Of a stretch of DNA of 64,000 bases, positions 1 to 6,807 are shown in pieces. The number at the start of each line of letters is the position of its first letter. Position 1 is the stretch's first letter. The position numbers were made by a program, and so were the translations under genes. The DNA comes from Streptomyces aurantiacus (GTDB taxonomy: Bacteria > Actinomycetota > Actinomycetes > Streptomycetales > Streptomycetaceae): the NCBI RefSeq assembly GCF_027107535.1, contig NZ_CP114283.1:5890001-5954000 (forward strand). The letters run 5' to 3'. The notes under the pieces were generated by a model. That model searched no databases. It saw nothing but the letters and a program-made list of their open reading frames with translations, and was not told where the DNA came from.

Positions 1-203
1 CGTCCCGCCGCGGCCAGTTCCGCCGTCGCGACCAGTCCGGCGAGTCCGCCGCCGACGACGATCGCGTCCGCGTCAGCCGACGCGGCCGAGGCGGCGAAGG
101 CCGGGGCCGTCGCCTGCCCGAGGGCTGCACCGGCGACCGCGCCGCCCGTCGCCGTCAGGGCGCGACGCCGCGTGATCTCGGCCGAGGCCGCGGAGTTCTC
201 CAT
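1..203 (-). CDS. Secreted FAD-dependent oxidoreductase, N-terminal fragment
   Basis: The N-terminus of a leftward gene that runs off the window start; 67 codons are visible. It begins at ATG 203. Residues 11-14 (TRRR) followed by an alanine-rich stretch form a twin-arginine signal peptide, so the enzyme is probably exported folded with its cofactor. Straight after it comes the dinucleotide-binding motif GGGLAG, preceded by hydrophobic AIVV, which fits the Rossmann FAD-binding loop of fumarate-reductase or ketosteroid-dehydrogenase-like flavoproteins. The substrate cannot be told from this fragment. It diverges from the PucR-type regulator starting at 386, which could control it. Confidence 0.8.
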   Translation of the reverse strand, partial: MENSAASAEITRRRALTATGGAVAGAALGQATAPAFAASAASADADAIVVGGGLAGLVATAELAAAG

Positions 204-272
204 GGGGTGCCTTCCGGACAGGTGCGAGGGGTGCGGGAGACACCGGGGATGTTCCTGCGACGACCGTGCTGT

Positions 273-283
273 TACCGTCGGTA
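273..283. promoter_or_regulatory. Small dyad in a divergent intergenic region
   Basis: TACCG-T-CGGTA is a perfect 5-1-5 inverted repeat. It lies between the divergent starts of the Tat flavoenzyme (203, minus) and the regulator (386, plus). It could be an operator for the regulator; the arms are short, so chance occurrence is possible. Confidence 0.25.
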
Positions 284-385
284 GCCCACAGGGAATCAGG
301 TCGTCACGGCAATGTGGTAGTGGCCGGAGACCAACGTGACGCCGGTTTCGTTGTGGCCCGGCAACAGCGCGGACGGAGAAGGACC

Positions 386-1567
386 ATGACTGTCGTCCAC
401 GAACGCGAGCCGGTCACGGAGATCCTGCGAACGATGGCCGTCGACGGCGGCGTGTGCGGTGAACTCGTCCGCGCGGCCCGGACCCACTCCCCCGAAGTCG
501 CCCGGCTCACCGAAGCGGAGAGCCTCTCCCACGTCACCGCGCTGATCCGAGCCGCCGGCGAGTGGTTCGCCACCTTCGACGGGATCGAGCAACAGGACTT
601 CACAGCCGCCCTGTTACTGGGAGCCGACCGGGCGGGCCAGGGCGTCGCGATGACCGCGGTCCTGCGGGGCGTCCAGGCCGCCCTCAACCGCGCCGTGGAG
701 ATCACCGTCGGCCGCTGCCGAGCGGCGGGAGTGGCGGACGGCACCGTTCTCGACGTCGTGCTGCGCCTGAACGAGTACGGCGACGCGATCGAGCGCCATG
801 TGATCAACGGATACCGTGCCGCCGAGCGGGCCACACCGCACGAGACGGCCGAGGTCCGCACGCACGTGCTCCGGAGGCTGCTGGTCGGCGGCGTCGTGCC
901 GTCCCCCCTGGAGATGGCCGGAGCCGGGATGCGGCCCGGCCGCGGGCCGTTCCACTGCCTTGTCACGGGCGCCGACGATCCCGCGTCCGTGCGCATTCTC
1001 ACGGACCGTCTGTCCGGCCCCGGCACGGTCCTCGGCCTCGTCGAGGGACGACTGGCCGGCCTGTGCCACCGGATGCCCGAAGGCCCGGAAGCAGAGATGC
1101 CGGCTCTGGTCGTGGTCTCACCGGCCGCTCCGCTGGAGGAGATCCGGCCGCTGTACCGCCTGTGCGTCCGCGCCGTGGAGATCGGTGTGCGGCGAGGACG
1201 TCACGGCCTGTACGAACTGACCGACCTCGCCGCCGAGATCGCCCTCGCCGACCAGCCGCTCATGGGCGCGCATCTGAGTACCCGGCTCCTGGGAGCCCTC
1301 GACCGGGCGGACGGCTTCCACCACCAACTGGCGCTCACCGCCCTGACGTTCCTGGACAACGGAAGACGCCTGGACCAGACCGCGACAGCCCTGTTCACCC
1401 ACCCCAACACCGTCCGGTACCGGCTCGGCCGCCTGCAGCAGATCACCGGGCACACACCGACCGACCTCACGTCCGGGCCTCTCTCCGAACCCCTGAGCAC
1501 CCTGAACTGGTGGTGGGCCCTGACCACCTGGCTCGGCGAGGACCGGGATCCCCCCTCCCCGTCGTGA
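386..1567 (+). CDS. PucR/CdaR-family transcriptional regulator with a TTA codon
   Basis: A 393-residue regulator. The C-terminus (about residues 320-370) has the PucR-type helix-turn-helix (FLDNGRRLDQTATAL, then HPNTVRYRLGRLQQITG), the hallmark of CdaR/PucR family activators. The N-terminal half is an alpha-helical sensor-like domain and the middle resembles the GGDEF-like region of the family. ATG 386 is preferred because a purine-rich GGAGAAGGA sits just upstream; a longer in-frame start at 266 has no good ribosome site. Codon 77 (614-616) is TTA, the rare leucine codon read by bldA tRNA, so translation may depend on development. Likely targets are itself and the divergent flavoenzyme. The ligand is unknown. 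Confidence 0.85.
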   Translation: MTVVHEREPVTEILRTMAVDGGVCGELVRAARTHSPEVARLTEAESLSHVTALIRAAGEWFATFDGIEQQDFTAALLLGADRAGQGVAMTAVLRGVQAALNRAVEITVGRCRAAGVADGTVLDVVLRLNEYGDAIERHVINGYRAAERATPHETAEVRTHVLRRLLVGGVVPSPLEMAGAGMRPGRGPFHCLVTGADDPASVRILTDRLSGPGTVLGLVEGRLAGLCHRMPEGPEAEMPALVVVSPAAPLEEIRPLYRLCVRAVEIGVRRGRHGLYELTDLAAEIALADQPLMGAHLSTRLLGALDRADGFHHQLALTALTFLDNGRRLDQTATALFTHPNTVRYRLGRLQQITGHTPTDLTSGPLSEPLSTLNWWWALTTWLGEDRDPPSPS

Positions 1568-1597
1568 TGGCCGACAGGGAGGGGGAAGCCGGTTCGT

Positions 1598-3232
1598 TCA
1601 GGTGCCAGGACCCGGGTTGAGCTCTCCCTTCCGGTTACGGCGGGCCAGCAGGCCCTGGGCGCGGCTCAGACCGGTGGGAAGGTTCTTGCGCAGGGCGGCC
1701 CGGGCGGCGTTGGAACCAGGGGCCCCGTGCACACCGCCTCCCGGATGCGCCGAGGCGGATGCCAGGTAGAGGTTCTTGACCGGGGTCTCCGGGCGCCCCG
1801 TCCCCGGTACGGGCCGGAAGACGAGCTGCTGGTGCAGGGCCGTGGTGCCGCCGTTGATGGCACCCCCGTACAGATTGGCGTCCATGGCCTGCAGCGTGGG
1901 CGGGGCCAGGATCCGGCGGGCCCGGATCAGAGAACGGAACCCGGGCGCGAAACGCTCGACCTGCCGCTCGACCCGGTCGGCCATGAGCTCCTGTTCCTTC
2001 GCGTCCCAGGTCCCGGCCAGCCCCTCGTCACCGGCGTCGCCCGTGATCCGGTGCGGGACGTGGGTATAGGCCCAGGCCGACTCGGTGCCCGCGGGCGAGC
2101 GGGTGGCGTCCGCGGTCGTCATCTGCCCGAACAGCGCGAACGGCCGGTCCGGGACCAGCCCCATGGCGACCTGCGCGGCGAACCGGGTCAGCTCGTCGAC
2201 GCCGTCCGCCAGGTGCACGGTGCCCGCCCCGGCCGCAGCGGGAGCCTGCCACGGCACGGTGCCGTCGAGGGCCCAGTCCACCTTGAAGGTGGCGAAGTCC
2301 CACTGGAACCGGCGCAGGTCGGCCAGCACCTGAGGCGGCAGGTCGGCACTGTCGACGAGTTCGCCGTACAGGGCGGGAGCGGACACGTCCGCCAGTACGG
2401 CCCGGCCTGCGGACACCGTCTCGCCATCGGCCGTGCGCACCGCCACGGCCCTCCCCTGCCGGACGACGACACGGCTGACACGTTCCCCGCACCGGAGGAC
2501 ACCGCCGCGCTCCCGAAGCCGCCGCGTCAGCGCCGCGGTGAGAGCGCCGGCACCACCGGCGGGTACGGGAAAGCCGTACGTCTGGCCCAGCATCGACATC
2601 AGCCAGCCGAACCCACCGCTCCCCGCGGACTCGGGGGCGAGGTCGGCGTGCAGCGCGTTGCCCGCCAGGAGCAGCCTGCCGCCCTCTCCGCGGAACTCCT
2701 CCTCCCCCAGGCGCCGCACCGGCAGCACGAGCGAGCGAGCCATCCGCAGGCCTCCGGCGGCCCGCAGGCGCATGGCCAGCCGGGCGCCGGCCCGCACCGG
2801 AGGGAAGGGCGTGAACAGTGCTTCCAGCAGGTCGGGCCGCAGCCGCTCCCAGGTCCGGTGCAGCTCGCGCCAGGCGTCGCCGTCGCCGTCCGCGAAGGCC
2901 TCCAGGGACGCGGCGGTGTCGTCGAGGTCGCGGCCGAGGACGGCGCACCTGCCGTCGGACAGCGGGTGGGCCAGTACCGCGGGCGCATGGCTCCAGCGCA
3001 GCCCGTACCGCTCCAGGTGCAGTCCGGCGAGGACGGGCGAGGCGGCGGCCAGGGGATAGAAGGAGCTGAAGAGGTCGCTCGCGAAGTCGGGGTCGACCCC
3101 GTGGTCGTGCCGGACCGCGCCCCCGGGTTCGTCCTGCTCCTCCAGGACTTCGACGCTCCAGCCCTCGTCGGCCAGGAGATTGGCGGCGACGAGCCCGTTG
3201 GGGCCTGCCCCGATGACTACCGCGTCCGGCAT
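1598..3232 (-). CDS. Phytoene-desaturase-like NAD(P)/FAD oxidoreductase
   Basis: A 544-residue flavoprotein of the CrtI/COG1233 type. The N-terminal VIGAGPNGLVAANLLADEGW is the FAD-binding beta-alpha-beta motif, followed by EEQDEPGGAVR, the second FAD contact. Near the C-terminus HPGGGVHGAPGSNAAR is the characteristic conserved ending of this family. No signal peptide is seen. It is the last gene of a leftward set, 82 bases after the SRPBCC protein and after the SDR gene, so the three probably act on one hydrophobic substrate. Relatives desaturate or oxidise polyenes, but many are uncharacterised; the reaction here cannot be assigned. Confidence 0.88.
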   Translation of the reverse strand: MPDAVVIGAGPNGLVAANLLADEGWSVEVLEEQDEPGGAVRHDHGVDPDFASDLFSSFYPLAAASPVLAGLHLERYGLRWSHAPAVLAHPLSDGRCAVLGRDLDDTAASLEAFADGDGDAWRELHRTWERLRPDLLEALFTPFPPVRAGARLAMRLRAAGGLRMARSLVLPVRRLGEEEFRGEGGRLLLAGNALHADLAPESAGSGGFGWLMSMLGQTYGFPVPAGGAGALTAALTRRLRERGGVLRCGERVSRVVVRQGRAVAVRTADGETVSAGRAVLADVSAPALYGELVDSADLPPQVLADLRRFQWDFATFKVDWALDGTVPWQAPAAAGAGTVHLADGVDELTRFAAQVAMGLVPDRPFALFGQMTTADATRSPAGTESAWAYTHVPHRITGDAGDEGLAGTWDAKEQELMADRVERQVERFAPGFRSLIRARRILAPPTLQAMDANLYGGAINGGTTALHQQLVFRPVPGTGRPETPVKNLYLASASAHPGGGVHGAPGSNAARAALRKNLPTGLSRAQGLLARRNRKGELNPGPGT

Positions 3233-3314
3233 GGACGCCTCCCGTCTCGCCGCACCGGCTTCACCGCCGCGGGGGCGCCGGGGCCGGCCGGCCCCGTCCC
3301 GCGTACTGCGCGGG

Positions 3315-3788
3315 TCATGCGGGCTTCGGCTCCGCGCGGACGGGCTCGGGCCGGCCCCGCCCGTGCTCGCACACGTCCGCCAGGCGTTTGAGCATGGTCC
3401 GGTGCCTCAGCTGGATGAGTGCTTCCACGCCCATGTTGTGCAGGGTGCCACCGACGCCCCGCAGCGGATGCTCGTCGATGATCACCAGGGTGTCCTCGCC
3501 CCAGGGGCGCAGCTCGATGGCGACACGGGCCGTGCCGAGAGGACCGGCTTTCGCCTCCAGCTCCAGCTCGCGTCCCTCGTCGCAGGCCCGTACGACGGTC
3601 TCGTTGGTGAAGTCGAAGAAGCCGGCCCGCACCTCGTAGGCGATGGCGGCGTGCACCTGCGGCCACTGTCCGCGCACGGGATACGAGGACGACGTCCCGA
3701 CGACCCAGTCCGCGTACCGGGTGCCATCGGCCAGGACTGCCCACACTTCGCGGGGACTCTTCTTGATCAGCCTGTGTCGTACGGCCAC
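3315..3788 (-). CDS. SRPBCC family (polyketide cyclase/START-like) protein
   Basis: 157 residues from GTG 3788, chosen because GAGGGAGGC precedes it; in-frame longer starts up to 3860 lack a ribosome site. The sequence opens with RLIKKSPREVWAVLADGTRYADWV, the typical SRPBCC/START-like first strand and helix, and continues with alternating strands ending in a long C-terminal helix (VEALIQLRHRTMLKRLADVCE). Such proteins form a deep hydrophobic cavity and bind lipids or polyketide-like ligands. It lies between an SDR and a phytoene-desaturase-like enzyme on the same strand, which suggests it carries or cyclises the substrate of those enzymes. No catalytic residues can be named. Confidence 0.85.
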   Translation of the reverse strand: MAVRHRLIKKSPREVWAVLADGTRYADWVVGTSSSYPVRGQWPQVHAAIAYEVRAGFFDFTNETVVRACDEGRELELEAKAGPLGTARVAIELRPWGEDTLVIIDEHPLRGVGGTLHNMGVEALIQLRHRTMLKRLADVCEHGRGRPEPVRAEPKPA

Positions 3789-3879
3789 GTCTGCCTCCCT
3801 CGTCTGGCACCCATCGGGAAAGGAGTGCCGACTTCGAGTCCCCCCGCATCCGGAGTTCAACCGAGGGGACGTCGTCGTT

Positions 3880-4777
3880 TCATAGGCGCTCCTCCGGCGT
3901 GCGGGGAGCCCGGCGCCCGTCGTCGGCTTGGCCGCCGGCGCCGAGCAGCCCCGTGGGCCGGAACGGCTCCTGTGCCGCCAGCCGGGGCAGGGTCCGGCGT
4001 GACAGGCGCATCACGACCGGGGGCAGCACGGCACGGCCCAGCTGGGCGGCGCGGAGCCAGGACGGCACGTACACCGCGGTGCGCCGCCGCTCGATCGCGC
4101 GCACCAGAACGGGGGGCCACCTTCTGTACGGGCCAGACGCTGCGGGCGGGCGGCGGCATGTGGGTCCGCAGCTCGCGCAGCACGGCGTGCTGGTCGGCGT
4201 CGCGGATCATGTCGGTGTCGGTCCAGTTGAGGTAGGCGATGCCCACCGCGACGCGGTGGTGCGCCACCTCGGCCCGGAGGGAGTGCGCGAAGGACTCCGC
4301 ACCCGCCTTCGACGCGCAGTAGGCGCTCATCATCGGCGCCGCGCCGAGCGACGCCAGTGAGGCGACCTGCAGGAAGTAGCCCGCCGTGGTCACCAGGTCG
4401 GGCAGGAAGGTGCGCGCGGTGATCGCGCTGCCGGTGAGATTGACGTCGACCACCCGGCGCCAGGTCGCCGCGTCCGACTCGGCGAAGGGGCCGCCCTCGG
4501 CGATGCCCGCGTTGGCGATCACCACGGACGGCGTGCCGAGGCGTGCGCGCACCTCGCGGGCGACGTCGGCCATGGCCGCGTCGTCGGTGATGTCGACCTC
4601 CCAGGCCATCGCCGGGACGGGCAGCTCGGCCGCCAACGCCTCCAGGGCCTCCTTCTCGTGCCCCAGGAGCGCCAGCCGGGCGCCCCGGCCGGCCAGATCA
4701 CGTGCCAGGGCGGCTCCCAGTCCCCGGGCCGCACCGGTCACCACCACCGTGCGGGCGCGCAGCGGATCGTGTGCCAC
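3880..4777 (-). pseudogene. Short-chain dehydrogenase, frameshifted in a G6 run
   Basis: Classical SDR: TGAARGLGAAL (NAD(P)-binding TGxxxGxG), NAG, and SAYCASK carrying the catalytic Tyr and Lys. About 215 codons from ATG 4777 read normally up to VWPVQKVAP. The frame is then lost in the six-G run at 4111-4116 (C6 on the coding strand). The natural C-terminus, starting VRAIERRRTAVYVPSWLR and ending PEERL at 3880, lies in the neighbouring frame. Removing one base of the run restores a single ORF of about 298 residues. Without repair, the unshifted frame runs to 3857 with an arginine/proline-rich nonsense tail. The catalytic core is kept, so this is either a recent mutation, a phase-variable tract or a sequencing error. 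It heads the operon with the SRPBCC and flavoenzyme genes. Confidence 0.85.
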
Positions 4778-5207
4778 GGGGCCCCCTTCCTGCCTGGCTC
4801 GGTCGCTTGCGGACGGACGAGAGGGTGTTCCCCAGGACTGCCGTCTACCCGGATGCGGGAGGTGGAGTCCCTTCTCATCCGATCACGATCCGGTCCGGCG
4901 CGACACCGCGGCCCGCTCGCGAAGATCCATCTCGGCGCCGGGGACGTCGCGGGCGTACCGACGCCGCCGCGCCGGTCGGGACCACTTCCGCCCCGGGGTG
5001 CTCACCACGCCCGGAGACACAGGAAAACCCCAGCATCGACAGAGTGATTGACGCGCACCCGGGGGCCCCTCTACTTTCTGATCGACTTTCCGAACCGCGT
5101 TCGAAATATCGACCTCGATGTGTTGTGGGCATGTTCCGCGCCCCCACTGCCCCACACCGCGCCACCGCTCACTCCGCCCCGCACCCCGCACCCGCCTGGA
5201 GAGCAAG
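4778..5207. other. Gene-free divergent control region
   Basis: 430 bases between the leftward SDR and the rightward GH43 gene. No convincing coding sequence was found on either strand. Just upstream of GH43 there is a candidate promoter (separate entry), followed by a less GC-rich stretch around 5075-5120 containing TTCGAAATATCGA, which may be part of an operator. Confidence 0.5.
5048..5077 (+). promoter_or_regulatory. Candidate promoter of the GH43 gene
   Basis: TTGACG at 5048-5053 and TACTTT at 5072-5077 are separated by 18 bases and would start transcription near 5085, leaving a leader of about 120 bases before ATG 5208. Based only on resemblance to the vegetative consensus. Confidence 0.35.
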
Positions 5208-6596
5208 ATGAGCGCAAGACCTCAGCCGTCCCGACGCCTGTTCCTGGGTATGGCCGCCACCACTCCCCTCGCCGTGTCCGGCGTACTGACCCTCGGCGCC
5301 GGGACCGCGCACGCCGCCGACTCGGCCTACGTGATGTGCTACTTCACCGAGTCGACCAGCCTCGGCGCGGGCACCGACTACGGCCTCCACCTCGCGGTCA
5401 GCCCCGACTCCCTCAACTGGACACCGCTCAACCAGAACAATCCCGTGGTCACCCCCACAGCGGGCGCCCTCGGCCTGCGCGACCCGTTCCTCCTGCGCAA
5501 GCAGGACGGCACCTTCGTCGCCATCGCCACCGACCTCAAAGGCACCGACTGGGCCTACAACAGCCAGTACATCCACGTCTGGGACTCCGCCGACCTGCGC
5601 ACCTTCACCGGCTACCGCCGCCTCAAGCTGCACGACATGACCACCCCCAGCTGGGCTCCCGAAGCGTTCTGGGACGCCGGCCGGGGCCAGTACGCGGTCA
5701 TCTACTCCTCGGTCAACTCCAGCGGCCACAACGTGATCATGGTGAACTACACCAGCGACTTCGTCACCGCCTCGGCCCCACAGGTCTTCTTCGACCCCGG
5801 CTACGACGTCATCGACGGCAACATGGCCGTCGGCGTCAACGGCGTCAACTACCTCTTCTTCAAGAAGAACCAGACCCTGGTGGCCGCACGGTCCACTTCC
5901 CTCAACCCGGGCAGCTTCACCGAGTTCAGCACCGGTGTGGCGCACGGCGGCACCGAGGCACCGACCGTGTTCAAGTCACTGACCTCCAGCAACTGGTACC
6001 TCTGGGGAGACACGTACACCCCCAACGGGGTCTTCTACGCCTGGCAGTCCACCAACCTGGCCTCCGGCACCTGGACCGCACTCGACCAGAAGACCTACAC
6101 CCAGCCGGTCAACTCCAAGCACTGCGGCATCGCGACGATCACCACGGCCGAGTACAACAACCTGCTCACCAAATGGGGCGCGCCGACCTGGAACCGGCTC
6201 AAGTCGTACAACTTCCCGGCCCGTTACGTCCGTCACGCCAACTACACGGCCCGCATCGACACCTACCCCTTCGACCTGTACACCGACTCGCAGTGGAAGC
6301 TCGTCCCGGGCCTGGCCGACAGCACCGCAGTCTCCTTCCAGTCGGTGAGCCATCCCACCCGCTACCTGCGCCACTACAACTACCAGCTCCAACTCGACGT
6401 CAACGACGGCACATCCACGTTCGCCGGCGACGCCACCTTCCACCGCACACCAGGCCTCGCGGACTCCAGCTGGTCGTCATTCCGCTCGTACAACAACCCC
6501 ACCCGCTACATCCGCCACTCCAACTACGTCCTGCGCATCGATCCGGTCTCCACGTCCACCGAGCAGCAGGACGCGACCTTCCGCGTCGGTCACTGA
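5208..6596 (+). CDS. Secreted GH43 glycosidase with arabinose-binding CBM42 domain
   Basis: 462 residues from ATG 5208, preceded by GGAGAG. SRRLFLG followed by a hydrophobic stretch ending AHAADS is a twin-arginine signal peptide. Residues about 40-320 are a five-bladed GH43-like catalytic domain; LRDPFLLR and PSWAPEAFWD are family landmarks, with the Asp and Glu expected at the catalytic centre. Residues about 330-462 match the AbfB/CBM42 arabinose-binding trefoil, with repeated blocks such as HPTRYLRHYNYQLQLD and NPTRYIRHSNYVLRID. It probably removes arabinose from arabinan or arabinoxylan outside the cell. With the GH78 rhamnosidase and the pectate lyase it suits growth on pectin side chains. 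Confidence 0.88.
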   Translation: MSARPQPSRRLFLGMAATTPLAVSGVLTLGAGTAHAADSAYVMCYFTESTSLGAGTDYGLHLAVSPDSLNWTPLNQNNPVVTPTAGALGLRDPFLLRKQDGTFVAIATDLKGTDWAYNSQYIHVWDSADLRTFTGYRRLKLHDMTTPSWAPEAFWDAGRGQYAVIYSSVNSSGHNVIMVNYTSDFVTASAPQVFFDPGYDVIDGNMAVGVNGVNYLFFKKNQTLVAARSTSLNPGSFTEFSTGVAHGGTEAPTVFKSLTSSNWYLWGDTYTPNGVFYAWQSTNLASGTWTALDQKTYTQPVNSKHCGIATITTAEYNNLLTKWGAPTWNRLKSYNFPARYVRHANYTARIDTYPFDLYTDSQWKLVPGLADSTAVSFQSVSHPTRYLRHYNYQLQLDVNDGTSTFAGDATFHRTPGLADSSWSSFRSYNNPTRYIRHSNYVLRIDPVSTSTEQQDATFRVGH

Positions 6597-6807
6597 ACCC
6601 CGGACCGCACGTAGGCGGCGGCCGGGAAGGTGTCACCGGGCGTGCGGCACCCCCGCACGTACGATCACCGCCCCGGCGCCGCCGCAGGCTCCGCCTCTCC
6701 GACCCGCAGGATCGTGCGGCAAAACCCACCACAGGCGTCTTCATGGGCGATGGAATGATATTCCGCATGACATCACTTGATTTATGGGCTCTCTGTATAT
6801 TGAGCTC

